DNA from: Streptomyces humicola
Lineage (GTDB): Bacteria; Actinomycetota; Actinomycetes; Streptomycetales; Streptomycetaceae
Direction: 5' to 3'
Length of the DNA stretch: 64,000 nucleotides
Assembly: GCF_024436035.1 (NCBI RefSeq)
Contig: NZ_JANFNG010000014.1
Coordinates: 1 to 64,000, forward strand
A program made the position numbers and the translations under genes. Below are positions 15,883 to 24,774 of this stretch, in pieces. Each line of letters begins with the position of its first letter. Within the stretch, counting starts at the first letter, position 1. Under the pieces are notes generated by a model. It was not told where the DNA came from and ran no database searches. It saw only the letters and a program-made list of their open reading frames with translations.

Positions 15883-17006
15883 AAGGCCTCTGGGCAAGCC
15901 GTGCCGTGGGTGACCGCGAGGACCGCCATGTCGTCCGCGCGGCGGCCGCTCGTCCAGCGTTCGACGTCGCGCATCAGGGTGTCGACCGCATCCTGCGGCC
16001 GCGCGAAGGGACCACGGCCGGTCAGGCGGGCGCGCGCGTCGTAGAAGGCGCCCGCCTTGTTGCGTGCCTCCGTCACTCCGTCCGTGACCAGCAGCAATGT
16101 CGCACCGGGCGGGAGGGCGAAGCTGTCGGGGGCCGAGCGCTCCTCGCCCAGCGGCCCCAGGCACAGCGGGAGGTCGGGCGCCGAGGCGTCGAGCGGGCGG
16201 GGCGGGGCCGACGCCTGGAGGAGGTACGGCGCGGGGTGGCCCCGGTTGAGCAGGCGCACCGTGGAGCCGTCGGGGTCGAACTCGCCGAGCAGGGCAGTGA
16301 CGAATCCTTCCTGCAGCTCCTCGCCGTTGCGGCGGCGCGCCTCCCGGACGAGGGCCTGCTCCAGGCGTCCGGCGAGCGCCCCAAGGTCCGGGGACCACTG
16401 CGACGCCTCACGGAAGGCGCCGAGCAGTACCGAGACGGCGCCGACCGCCTCCAGGCCCTTGCCGCGCACGTCGGCGATGAGCAGCCGCACGCCGTACGGG
16501 GTGTCCTCGACGGCGTACGCGTCGCCTCCGATCCGGGCCTCGCTCTGTGCGGCCCGGTAGACGGCAGCGACGGTGAGCGGGCCGATGCGCTCCGGCGGCA
16601 TGGGGACCACGGCGCGCTGGGCGGCCTCGGCCACCGTGCTCACCGCCTCCAGGCGGCGCCCGTACCGCCGGATCACCCGGTTCACCTCCAGGCCTGCGAG
16701 GGCGGCGATCACCACGTTGGCGACTTCCGCGCCGCCGTGCTCGGGGCCGAACAGGCCGTGCCGGAAGGCGAGCCACAGGACGGCGAGCGAGGTGAAGGCG
16801 CAGACCGCCGCGGTGGAGCGGAGCGGGAGGGTCGCTCCGGCCGCCACACAGGCGACGGCGACCAGTGGGCCTCCCGAGTACTGAATCGGGGTCAGCAGGT
16901 CGAAGATGACGCCCGCTGCGATCAGCGTGGTGGGGGCCCACTGGGCGTAGACGGGCCAGCGGTCGGCGGAATGGCCCGGACGACCTGGACGACCCGGACG
17001 ACCCAT
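15867..17006 (-). CDS. Membrane-anchored PP2C/SpoIIE-family serine phosphatase
   Basis: The 379-residue protein has an N-terminal Gly/Arg/Pro repeat, four hydrophobic segments between about 20 and 110, a short linker helix and a PPM-type phosphatase domain. Metal-binding motifs are visible: ARIGGDAYAVED, LLIADVRGKG, LLVTDGVTEARN and RADDMAVLAV. Actinobacteria carry many such phosphatases, which usually act on anti-sigma-factor antagonists. No kinase or antagonist gene is adjacent, so the target is unknown. The C-terminus ends next to a PIN-domain remnant and may have been altered by that rearrangement. Confidence 0.88.
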   Translation of the reverse strand: MGRPGRPGRPGHSADRWPVYAQWAPTTLIAAGVIFDLLTPIQYSGGPLVAVACVAAGATLPLRSTAAVCAFTSLAVLWLAFRHGLFGPEHGGAEVANVVIAALAGLEVNRVIRRYGRRLEAVSTVAEAAQRAVVPMPPERIGPLTVAAVYRAAQSEARIGGDAYAVEDTPYGVRLLIADVRGKGLEAVGAVSVLLGAFREASQWSPDLGALAGRLEQALVREARRRNGEELQEGFVTALLGEFDPDGSTVRLLNRGHPAPYLLQASAPPRPLDASAPDLPLCLGPLGEERSAPDSFALPPGATLLLVTDGVTEARNKAGAFYDARARLTGRGPFARPQDAVDTLMRDVERWTSGRRADDMAVLAVTHGTACPEAFMPSH

Positions 17007-17149
17007 GCGCTTCCTCTCTTCGCTCCGGTGACCGCGGTCGATCGGTGAGCGTTTGCTTCTGTTGAGCGGATCGCTGCCGCTTTTGCCGCATTGCCGCTTC
17101 GATGATCACATGGGCGATCGGCTTACGGCGGGAAGGGAAGAGCGAACGA

Positions 17150-18070
17150 TCACCGTGGCAGCAACTGCCCGCGTCTGCTCAGCAGGAAGCGCTTGAACGC
17201 GGCGACCGGCGGGGTGTCGGGATGACCGTCGAGCCAGGCCACCCCGATCTCGCGGACCGCGCGGGGTGCGGTGACGGCGAGCTCGACGACGCCGGGCCGG
17301 GGGAAGGCCGGCGGCGGGAGCAGCGCCACGCCGAGACCGGCGGCGACCAGGCCGCGCAGCGTCTCCGCCTCCTCGCCCTCGAACGCGACCGTCGGGGTGA
17401 AGCCCGCCTGGGCGCACAGCTCATCGGTGATACGGCGCAGCCCGTAACCGGGTTCGAGGGTGACGAAGACTTCGTCGGCCGCCTCGGCGAGGCGGACACG
17501 CTTGCGGGCGGCCAGCCGGTGGCCGTCCGGTACGACGAGGCGCAGCCGCTGCTCGTCGAGGGGCCGCACGACGAGATCGGGCGCATCGGGCAGCGGTGCG
17601 GTCAGGCACAGGTCGAGTTGGCCTGTGCGCAGCCGTTCGAGCATGGCTTCGGCGTAGTTTTGGACGAGCTGAAAGCGCACGCGCGGATGGTGTGAGCGGA
17701 ATTCGCTCACCAGGCCGGGAACGGTCTCGGGCCCGAGAGTGTGCAGGAAGCCGAAGGCGACACGCCCGGATGCGGGGTCGGCGTCCGCTCGGACCGCTTC
17801 GGCGGCGCGTTCGATCCCGTCCAGCGCGCGTTCCACCGAGTGCAGGAAGGTGCGCCCGGCCGGGGTAAGCGAAACGTTTCTTCCGTGGCGGGCGAAGAGC
17901 GTCACCCCGAGATCGGCTTCGAGCCGCACCATGGCCCGGCTGAGCGTGGACTGCGGCACCCCGAGGTCCTGGGCCGCACGCGTCACGTGCTCGCGCCGCG
18001 CCACGGCCACGAACTGAGCCAGCCGCGGAGCGAGGGCAGCGGGCCATGCAGGGGAGGACGGTTCGGTCAC
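17150..18070 (-). CDS. LysR-family transcriptional regulator
   Basis: The protein has an N-terminal winged helix-turn-helix (FVAVARREHVTRAAQDLGVP, STLSRAMVRLEADLG) and a C-terminal LysR substrate domain with VAFGFLHTLG, LVQNYAEAM and LRGLVAAGLGVALLP. GTG 18070 is chosen because GGAAGAG lies 7 nt upstream, giving 306 residues; the frame extends to ATG 18115 without a good ribosome site. It is divergent from an MFS exporter-like gene, the usual arrangement in which the LysR protein controls its neighbour and itself. Confidence 0.88.
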   Translation of the reverse strand: MTEPSSPAWPAALAPRLAQFVAVARREHVTRAAQDLGVPQSTLSRAMVRLEADLGVTLFARHGRNVSLTPAGRTFLHSVERALDGIERAAEAVRADADPASGRVAFGFLHTLGPETVPGLVSEFRSHHPRVRFQLVQNYAEAMLERLRTGQLDLCLTAPLPDAPDLVVRPLDEQRLRLVVPDGHRLAARKRVRLAEAADEVFVTLEPGYGLRRITDELCAQAGFTPTVAFEGEEAETLRGLVAAGLGVALLPPPAFPRPGVVELAVTAPRAVREIGVAWLDGHPDTPPVAAFKRFLLSRRGQLLPR

Positions 18071-18118
18071 GGGAGGTCTCTTCCGTTGCGTACTGGTGAC
18101 ATACGGCATACGCATTAC

Positions 18119-18139
18119 CTGAGCTTTGCTGATGCTCAG
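18119..18139. promoter_or_regulatory. Candidate LysR operator CTGAGC-n9-GCTCAG
   Basis: A perfect 6-bp inverted repeat with 9-bp spacing lies in the 133-bp region between the divergent LysR and MFS genes. It contains a T-n11-A pattern typical of LysR sites. Confidence 0.5.
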
Positions 18140-18203
18140 ATGGAACGATTATCGTCGATCCGTGCATTGGACGCATCAACGACGGGGAACCTAGCCTCGC
18201 AGC

Positions 18204-19472
18204 ATGCCTCCCGTAGAGAGCAGCAGAGCCTCCGCCGGACCCACGACCACGGAAACACGGTCAGCCAAGCTGCTGCCCGGCACCACCGGGTACCGCCGCG
18301 CCATCCTCGCGCTCTTCGCCGCGGGCATGGCCACGTTCCTGCTGCTCTACTCCACGCAGGGCCTGCTGCCCGTGATCTCCGACGACCTCGGGGTGTCCCC
18401 GGCGCAGGCCAGCCTCACCGTCGCCATGACGACGGCAGGGCTCGCCGTGGCGTTGATCCCGCTCAGCGCACTGTCGGAGAAGTACGGGCGCACGCCGGTG
18501 ATGGCCGCCTCCGTCTTCAGCGCCGCGCTGATCGGGCTCGCCATTCCCTTCTCCCCCGACCTGACCGTGCTGGTGGTGCTCCGTACGCTGCAGGGCGTCG
18601 CGCTCGCCGGTCTGCCGGCCACCGCCATGGCCTATCTCGCCGAGGAGGTCTCGCCACAGGCGATCGCCTCCGCCATCGGGCTCTACGTCGCGGGCAACAG
18701 CATCGGCGGGATGAGCTCACGGGTGATCGCGGGGTTCGTCGCGCAGTTCGCGGGGTGGCGGGTGGCGCTGTTCGTGCTGGGCGTGATCTCGCTGGTGTGC
18801 GCGATCGCGTTCCGGCTTCTCACTCCGACGGCAAGGAACTTCACACCGGCCGCGATCAGTCCGCGTGCGCTGCTGCGCACGGTCACCGGTCATCTGGCCA
18901 ACCCGCTGCTCGTGCGGCTGTATGTCCTGGGACTGCTGTTCATGTCCGTCTTCGGGTCGGTCTACACGGTGCTCGGCTACCGCCTCAGCGAGGCGCCCTT
19001 CCATCTCCCCGAGGGCGCCGTCGGGTCGATCTTCCTGGTCTACCTGGTGGGCACCGCGAGTTCCGCGGCGGCCGGAAAGCTGGTGGCCGGCCTGGGGCGC
19101 CGGGGTGCGCTGTACTGCGGGATCGCGGCCGTGGCGGCGGGGCTCGTGCTGACCCTGGCGGGTTCGCTCGCCGCGGTGCTGGCGGGGCTCGTGCTCATCA
19201 CGGCCGGGTTCTTCATCGGGCATGCGGTCGCCTCCGGTGCGGTCTCCCGTGCGGCGACATCGGGCCGCGCCCAGGCGAGCGCCCTGTACCTGACGGCGTA
19301 TTACGTCGGCAACAGCGTGGGCGGCACGGTCGGCGCGACCGCCTTCCACACGAGCGGCTGGCCGGGCATGGTGGCCGTCGGCCTGACGGCGATGGCCGTG
19401 GCGGCGGGCGTGACGCTGTACGCGACGCGGCGTGCGGCGGTCGCGGAACGGCGGGGCGCGGCGGTCAGTTGA
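18204..19472 (+). CDS. MFS transporter, drug/sugar efflux type
   Basis: The 422-residue membrane protein has about 12 hydrophobic segments. The DHA1-like features are ALSEKYGRTPVMA (loop 2-3 motif), LRTLQGVALAGLPATAMAYL in helix 4 and a central loop near residue 210. The family exports amino acids, sugars, drugs or arabinose-like compounds; the substrate cannot be read from the sequence. It is divergent from the LysR gene and followed by the DJ-1/AraC regulator, which may be part of the same control unit. Confidence 0.88.
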   Translation: MPPVESSRASAGPTTTETRSAKLLPGTTGYRRAILALFAAGMATFLLLYSTQGLLPVISDDLGVSPAQASLTVAMTTAGLAVALIPLSALSEKYGRTPVMAASVFSAALIGLAIPFSPDLTVLVVLRTLQGVALAGLPATAMAYLAEEVSPQAIASAIGLYVAGNSIGGMSSRVIAGFVAQFAGWRVALFVLGVISLVCAIAFRLLTPTARNFTPAAISPRALLRTVTGHLANPLLVRLYVLGLLFMSVFGSVYTVLGYRLSEAPFHLPEGAVGSIFLVYLVGTASSAAAGKLVAGLGRRGALYCGIAAVAAGLVLTLAGSLAAVLAGLVLITAGFFIGHAVASGAVSRAATSGRAQASALYLTAYYVGNSVGGTVGATAFHTSGWPGMVAVGLTAMAVAAGVTLYATRRAAVAERRGAAVS

Positions 19473-19575
19473 GGTGGAAGCGGCTCGTGGCGATCTTCAC
19501 GTCGAACGGCTCGGGAATATCCTGCGACGCCCATGCATCCTTGGCCTGATCCTGGCCGCATGCAAGAATCAGGCC

Positions 19576-20709
19576 ATGGCCGCCTTCACGCACGCCGACC
19601 GGCATCGCGTCGCCGTCCTCGTACGCAACGGGCTACTGCCGATAGAGCTGGGGATCGTGCACCGGCTCTTCGGCAAGGCCGTCTCCGGCGCCGGTGAACC
19701 GCTCTACGAGGTGGTGACCTGCACGCTCGTGCCCGGCGAGGTGCCGACCGACGCCGACTTCAGCATCAATGTGACGCATGGCCCGGAGGCGCTCGACGAG
19801 GCCGACACCGTGATCATCCCCGCCGCGCACGCGGACTACGAGCCCCGTGGGGCAACGCTCGACGAGCCGCTCGCTGCGGCGCTCGACCGCATACGACCCG
19901 GCACCAGGATCGCCTCCATCTGCACCGGCGCGTTCGTGCTCGCGGCTGCCGGACTGCTCGACGGTCGGCGGGCGACGACGCACTGGCGATCGTCCGATCA
20001 GTTCAGGAAGCAGTTTCCGGCCGTCGATCTCGACCCGGACGTCCTCTACACCGATGAGGGCGACGTACTCACCTCGGCCGGCGTCGCCTCCGGAATCGAT
20101 CTGTGCCTGCACATGATCCGAAACGATCACGGCGCGGCGGTCGCCAACGAGGTGGCCCGCGGAACGGTCGTACCGCCGCACCGCGACGGCGGACAGGCCC
20201 AGTACATCCAACGGCCCGTGCCCGAGCCGCAGTTCTCCTCCACCGGCACCGCCCGTGCATGGGCTCTCCAGCACCTGGACCGCCCGCTCACCTTGCGCGA
20301 GCTCGCCGCCAAGGAAGCGATGAGCGTACGGACGTTCACTCGTCGCTTCCGTGAGGAGGCCGGGGTCTCGCCGGTGCAGTGGCTCACCCAGCAGCGCATC
20401 GAACGGGCCCGGCAACTGCTGGAGGAGACGGACCTGCCGGTGGACCGGATCGCATCCGACGCGGGGTTCGGCACGGCCGCCTCACTGCGCCAGCATCTGC
20501 AGGCGGCGCTCGGCGTGTCGCCGAGCGCCTACCGCAATACGTTCCGCTGCCCCGACCGATCATCCGATCGATCACCCGAGTCCGCGCGATCGTCCGAGCC
20601 GCGATCGTCCGAGCCGCGATCGGCCGAGCGAATGATCGTCAGGCGATCCGGTCGAGCACGATCGGGCTCGGTCCGTACACCGACGCCGCATCCTGCGGCG
20701 CGATCGTGA
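19576..20709 (+). CDS. GlxA-family AraC transcriptional regulator with DJ-1/PfpI domain
   Basis: The N-terminal half (about residues 8-185) is a DJ-1/PfpI-like domain with SICTGAFVLAAAG and TTHWRSSDQF. The C-terminal half holds two AraC helix-turn-helix motifs (LTLRELAAKEAMSVRTFTRR and DRIASDAGFGTAASLRQHL) ending at YRNTFR near 317. After that the frame runs about 60 more residues through short CGATCG-rich repeats (RSSEPRSSEPR) and 71 bp into the 3' end of deoA on the other strand. Homologues normally end close to the HTH, so the tail looks like stop-codon loss. ATG 19576 is preferred over the upstream start at 19432, which lies inside the MFS gene. Confidence 0.85.
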   Translation: MAAFTHADRHRVAVLVRNGLLPIELGIVHRLFGKAVSGAGEPLYEVVTCTLVPGEVPTDADFSINVTHGPEALDEADTVIIPAAHADYEPRGATLDEPLAAALDRIRPGTRIASICTGAFVLAAAGLLDGRRATTHWRSSDQFRKQFPAVDLDPDVLYTDEGDVLTSAGVASGIDLCLHMIRNDHGAAVANEVARGTVVPPHRDGGQAQYIQRPVPEPQFSSTGTARAWALQHLDRPLTLRELAAKEAMSVRTFTRRFREEAGVSPVQWLTQQRIERARQLLEETDLPVDRIASDAGFGTAASLRQHLQAALGVSPSAYRNTFRCPDRSSDRSPESARSSEPRSSEPRSAERMIVRRSGRARSGSVRTPTPHPAARS

Positions 20710-21928
20710 TGCCGCTCTCCAGCGCCTGCAGCGCATAGGCGAACCGCTCGGGCGTGTCGGTGTGCAGGGTCAGCAGTGGTGCCCCCGCGGTGACGACATC
20801 GCCCGGCTTGGCGTGGAGTTCGACACCGGCGCCGGCCTGGACGGGGTCCTCCTTGCGCGCGCGTCCGGCGCCGAGGCGCCACGCGGCCACGCCGACCGCG
20901 TAGGCGTCGAGCTCCGTCAGCACACCGGAGGCCGGGGCGGTGACGACGTGCTGCTCGCGAGCGACCGGGAGCGGGGCGTCCGGGTCGCCGCCCTGCGCCG
21001 CGATCATGCGCCGCCACACGTCCATCGCGGAGCCGTCGGCGAGCGCCTTGGCCGGGTCGGCATCGGTCAGCCCTGCCGCAGCCAGCATCTCGCGGGCGAG
21101 CGCGAGCGTCAGCTCGACGACGTCCGCCGGACCGCCGCCCGCCAACACCTCGACCGACTCGCGCACTTCGAGGGCGTTGCCTGCCGTCAGGCCGAGCGGG
21201 GTGGACATTCCGGTGAGCAGCGCGACGGTCTTCACGCCGTGGTCGGTACCCAACCCGACCATGGTGCGGGCCAGTTCGCGGGCGTCGTCGATGTTCTTCA
21301 TGAACGCGCCCGAGCCGACCTTCACATCGAGCACGAGCGAACCCGTGCCCTCGGCGATCTTTTTCGACATGATCGACGAAGCGATCAGCGGGATCGCCTC
21401 GACCGTCCCCGTCACATCGCGCAGCGCATACAGCTTCTTGTCGGCAGGCGCCAGGCCGTCGCCTGCCGCGCAGACGACGGCGCCGACCTCCCGCAGCACC
21501 CGCATCATCTCGTCGTTGGTCAGCTGCGCACGCCAGCCGGGGATCGACTCCAGCTTGTCGAGCGTGCCACCGGTGTGGCCGAGGCCGCGGCCGGACAGCT
21601 GCGGCACGGCGGCGCCGCAGGCGGCGACGAGCGGCGCGAGCGGCAGAGTGATCTTGTCGCCGACGCCGCCCGTTGAGTGCTTGTCGGCGGTCGGACGCGG
21701 AAGCGAGGAGAAGTCCATCCGCTCACCGCTTGCGATCATCGCGGCGGTCCAGCGGGCGATCTCGGCGCGGTCCATGCCGTTGAGCAGGATCGCCATGGCG
21801 AGCGCGGACATCTGCTCGTCGGCGACCACACCGCGCGTGTACGCATCGATCACCCAGTCGATCTGCTGATCGCTCAAACGACCACGATCGCGCTTGGTAC
21901 GGATGACGGAGATGGCGTCCATGTCCAT
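20639..21928 (-). CDS. deoA: Thymidine/pyrimidine-nucleoside phosphorylase
   Basis: It converts thymidine (and probably deoxyuridine or uridine) to base and (deoxy)ribose 1-phosphate. The 429-residue protein has the phosphate-binding KHSTGGVGDK (83-92), the family signature SGRGLGHTGGTLDKLESIPG (112-131) and VKVGSGAFMKN. It is the last gene of the operon ATPase-permease-permease-cdd-deoA, starting 17 bp after cdd. The enzyme therefore acts on imported nucleosides and on deaminated cytidine. The 3' end overlaps the convergent AraC gene. Confidence 0.95.
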   Translation of the reverse strand: MDMDAISVIRTKRDRGRLSDQQIDWVIDAYTRGVVADEQMSALAMAILLNGMDRAEIARWTAAMIASGERMDFSSLPRPTADKHSTGGVGDKITLPLAPLVAACGAAVPQLSGRGLGHTGGTLDKLESIPGWRAQLTNDEMMRVLREVGAVVCAAGDGLAPADKKLYALRDVTGTVEAIPLIASSIMSKKIAEGTGSLVLDVKVGSGAFMKNIDDARELARTMVGLGTDHGVKTVALLTGMSTPLGLTAGNALEVRESVEVLAGGGPADVVELTLALAREMLAAAGLTDADPAKALADGSAMDVWRRMIAAQGGDPDAPLPVAREQHVVTAPASGVLTELDAYAVGVAAWRLGAGRARKEDPVQAGAGVELHAKPGDVVTAGAPLLTLHTDTPERFAYALQALESGITIAPQDAASVYGPSPIVLDRIA

Positions 21929-21944
21929 GGAAACTGTGTGTTCC

Positions 21945-22355
21945 TTACCTGTTGACGAGGTCGTCGGGCCCGAAAGCGTCCGGGAGCAGTTCGGAGAGCG
22001 GGCGGATGCCGTGCGCGGTGTCCACCAGCAGCGCCGGGCCGCCGTGCTCCCACAGCAGCTGACGGCAGCGCCCGCACGGCATCAGCCGCCCGCCGCCGCG
22101 GTCGCAGCAGGTGAACGCCACGAGCCGCCCGCCGCCCGTAGCGTGCAGCGCGGAGACCAGGCCGCATTCGGCGCACAGACCGAGGCCGTACGACGCGTTC
22201 TCCACATTGCACCCCACGACCGTACGGCCGTCGTCCACCAGCGCGGCCGCGCCGACCGGGAAGCGCGAGTACGGCGCGTAGGCGCGGGACATGGCCTCCC
22301 GCGCCTTCGCCCGGAGCGAGGTCCAGTCGACCCCGTCGGCCGCCGGGGGCGTCAC
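21945..22355 (-). CDS. cdd: Cytidine deaminase
   Basis: The 136-residue enzyme of the tetrameric class deaminates (deoxy)cytidine to (deoxy)uridine. The zinc and catalytic residues are in CAECG (Cys61, catalytic Glu63) and PCGRC (Cys94, Cys97); NVENASYG forms the nucleoside-binding loop. GTG 22355 overlaps the TGA stop of the upstream permease gene as GTGA, so translation is coupled. The product is the direct substrate class of the downstream deoA enzyme. Confidence 0.95.
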   Translation of the reverse strand: MTPPAADGVDWTSLRAKAREAMSRAYAPYSRFPVGAAALVDDGRTVVGCNVENASYGLGLCAECGLVSALHATGGGRLVAFTCCDRGGGRLMPCGRCRQLLWEHGGPALLVDTAHGIRPLSELLPDAFGPDDLVNR

Positions 22356-23647
22356 TTGCCCTGACCCTTCCGGTAGGGCTTGCCGTCGGCCTTGGGCATC
22401 CGCAGCCGTTGTGCGGACAGCGCAAGCACGAGGAGTGTCGCCACGTACGGGGTGGCGCTCACGAACTGGTCGGGAATGGTGTTCGTCATGAGGAACCAGA
22501 AGAGCAGCAGAGCGGCGAAAACCGCGCTCAGCACGGCCTGCGGGTAGCTCTTCCGGTAGACCTTCCACCCCGCCAGCAGGGCGAGCAGCACCACCAGCAG
22601 GAGCAGCAGCGCGTGCGCGGACGGACCGCCGTCGCGCAACTGAAGGCTGTCGGTGTAGCCGAAGAGCCCGGCGCCCAGGGCGAGTCCGCCGGGCCGCCAA
22701 TTGCCGAAGATCATGGCGGCGAGGCCGATGTAGCCGCGTCCGCCCGTCTGGCCCTCGTTGTAGATGTGCGAGGGGACCATGGCAAGGAAGGCACCACCGA
22801 ACCCCGCAAGGCCGCCGGAGGCGATGACCGCCGCGTACTTGTACCGGTAGACGTCGACGCCGAGCGACTCGGCGGCGATCGGCGCCTCTCCGCAGGAGCG
22901 CAGCCGCAGCCCGAACGGCGTACGCCACAGCAGGTAGAAGGTGGCGACGAAGAGCACCATCGCGATCACGGTGAACCAGGAAAGCCCGGTGACCAGGCCG
23001 CCGAGGATGCCGGCGATGTCGGAGACGAGGAACCAGTGGTGGGCCTCGATGGAGGCGAGCCAGCCGGAGAGACCGGGCACGGTGACCGAAGGAACGTTTC
23101 CGACGGGCGGTGACTGCTTGGGGTTGCCGCCGAGCGTCGCCGCCTTGCCGGTGTTGAACCACATCTTGGCGAGGTACTGCGTCGCACCCTGCGCGAGCAG
23201 CGTGATCGCCACACCGGAGACGATGTGGTCGACGCCGAAGGTGACGGTCGCGATCGCGTGGACAAGACCACCGAGCATGCCGCCGATGATCCCTGCGACC
23301 AGGCCGATCCACGGGTTGGTCTGCCAGCCCGCCCAGGCGCCGAAGAAGGTGCCGAGGATCATCATCCCTTCGAGGCCGATGTTGACGACGCCCGCCCGTT
23401 CCGACCACAGACCGGCCAGACCCGCCATGCCGATCGGCACGGCCATCTGCAGCGCGCCCGCGACCTGTCCGGACGAGGTGACGTCCAGCGCGCCGGTGAT
23501 AGCCCGTACCGCGGAGACCGCGAGCAGCGCGCCCGCGACGATCAGCAGCACGACCGGGGTGGACAGGCGGCGCTTCCCGCCGCCGTTGTGCACCGCCTTG
23601 GGCGCGGTGCTCGGTGCCGTGACGGCACTGGTGCTCGTCCCGCTCAT
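22352..23647 (-). CDS. Nucleoside ABC transporter permease 2
   Basis: The 431-residue permease is of the BPD_transp_2 family, with about ten hydrophobic segments starting near residue 30 (TPVVLLIVAGALLAVSAVR). It includes NIGLEGMMILGTFFGAW, where the glutamate sits at the position conserved in the guanosine/nucleoside (NupQ/YufQ) subgroup, and RSCGEAPIAAESLGVDVYRY. It pairs with the neighbouring permease and ATPase. ATG 23647 overlaps the upstream stop as ATGA. The cytoplasmic N-terminus of about 30 residues is rich in Ala, Thr and Pro. Confidence 0.92.
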   Translation of the reverse strand: MSGTSTSAVTAPSTAPKAVHNGGGKRRLSTPVVLLIVAGALLAVSAVRAITGALDVTSSGQVAGALQMAVPIGMAGLAGLWSERAGVVNIGLEGMMILGTFFGAWAGWQTNPWIGLVAGIIGGMLGGLVHAIATVTFGVDHIVSGVAITLLAQGATQYLAKMWFNTGKAATLGGNPKQSPPVGNVPSVTVPGLSGWLASIEAHHWFLVSDIAGILGGLVTGLSWFTVIAMVLFVATFYLLWRTPFGLRLRSCGEAPIAAESLGVDVYRYKYAAVIASGGLAGFGGAFLAMVPSHIYNEGQTGGRGYIGLAAMIFGNWRPGGLALGAGLFGYTDSLQLRDGGPSAHALLLLLVVLLALLAGWKVYRKSYPQAVLSAVFAALLLFWFLMTNTIPDQFVSATPYVATLLVLALSAQRLRMPKADGKPYRKGQGK

Positions 23648-24774
23648 GCGGCCACCTCCTGCTGCTGTCCCTGTGCGCGGGCCGCGGCGGCTAGTTGTTC
23701 GCCGACCCTGCGCTGCTGGCGGCCGACTCCGTAACGACGCACCACTTCGTAGGCGATGACGACGGACAGGACGATGACGCCCTGGATCACGCCGACGATC
23801 TCCTTGTCGTACCCGTTGAATTCCAGCCAGTTGGAGGTGCGGTCGAGGAAGCCCCACAGCAGCGCGCCGATCGCGATGCCGACCGGGTGGTTACGGCCGA
23901 GCAGCGCGACGGCGATGCCGGTGAAACCGATGCCCGTGGGGAATTCGGTGCTGTACTGGTGCGCCTCGTTGAGCAACGCCGGCATGCCGACGAGTCCGGC
24001 GACGGCGCCGGAGATCAGCATGCTGGTGACGATCATGCGCTTGACGTTCACGCCGCTCGCCTCGGCCGCCGACTCGGACTGGCCGACCGTCCGCAGGTCG
24101 AAGCCGAAGCGCGTACGGGAGAGCACGAACCAGTAGCCGACGCCCGCGAGCAGCGCGACGACGATGAAGCCCTCGATGGGGCCCGCGGCCGGGTTGGGGG
24201 TCAAGGTGAAGAACCAGCCCGACTTCGGCAGCAACGTCGTCTGCACGCTGTTGGTGTTGGAGTTGAGGTTGGCGAGCATCCCGGGCTGCAGCAGATACGC
24301 GATGATCGCCGTCGCGATCGAGTTGAGCATGATGGTCGCGATTACCTCGCTGACGCCCCGGGTCACCTTCAGCAGCCCGGCGATCCCCGCCCACATGGCG
24401 CCGACCAGCATCGAGACGATGACGATCAGCGGGATCTCCAGGATCCCAGGCAGATTGACCATGCCGCCGACGACGGCCGCGAAGAAGGCGGCGAGCCGGT
24501 ACTGGCCGTCGACGCCGATGTTGAACAGGTTCATGCGGAAGCCGATGGCCACCGCGAGGCCCGCGAGGTAATAGGTCGTCGCCTTGTTGAGGATGTAGAC
24601 CTGGCTGTCGCTCTTGAGGCCGTAGGAGGCCATGATCTGGAAGGCCTGGAACGGCTCCTTGCCGGTGGCGAGCAGGACGAGGCTGGTGACGACGAACGCG
24701 GCCACCACGGCGAGCACGGGCGCGGCTATGCCGAGCAGCAGCCGCTCTTTGTCTATCTTGGCGAATTTCTTCAT
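23644..24774 (-). CDS. Nucleoside ABC transporter permease 1
   Basis: The 376-residue permease has about eight to ten membrane segments. The motifs NLFNIGVDGQYRLAAFFAA and VTRGVSEVIATIMLNSIA and the region FDLRTVGQSESAAEASGVNV are typical of the NupP/YufP type. Together with the downstream permease it forms the membrane channel of the importer served by the BMP-family lipoprotein encoded upstream. Its start overlaps the ATPase stop by 4 nt. The C-terminus is basic and Gln-rich (GVGRQQRRVGEQ). Confidence 0.92.
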   Translation of the reverse strand: MKKFAKIDKERLLLGIAAPVLAVVAAFVVTSLVLLATGKEPFQAFQIMASYGLKSDSQVYILNKATTYYLAGLAVAIGFRMNLFNIGVDGQYRLAAFFAAVVGGMVNLPGILEIPLIVIVSMLVGAMWAGIAGLLKVTRGVSEVIATIMLNSIATAIIAYLLQPGMLANLNSNTNSVQTTLLPKSGWFFTLTPNPAAGPIEGFIVVALLAGVGYWFVLSRTRFGFDLRTVGQSESAAEASGVNVKRMIVTSMLISGAVAGLVGMPALLNEAHQYSTEFPTGIGFTGIAVALLGRNHPVGIAIGALLWGFLDRTSNWLEFNGYDKEIVGVIQGVIVLSVVIAYEVVRRYGVGRQQRRVGEQLAAAARAQGQQQEVAA

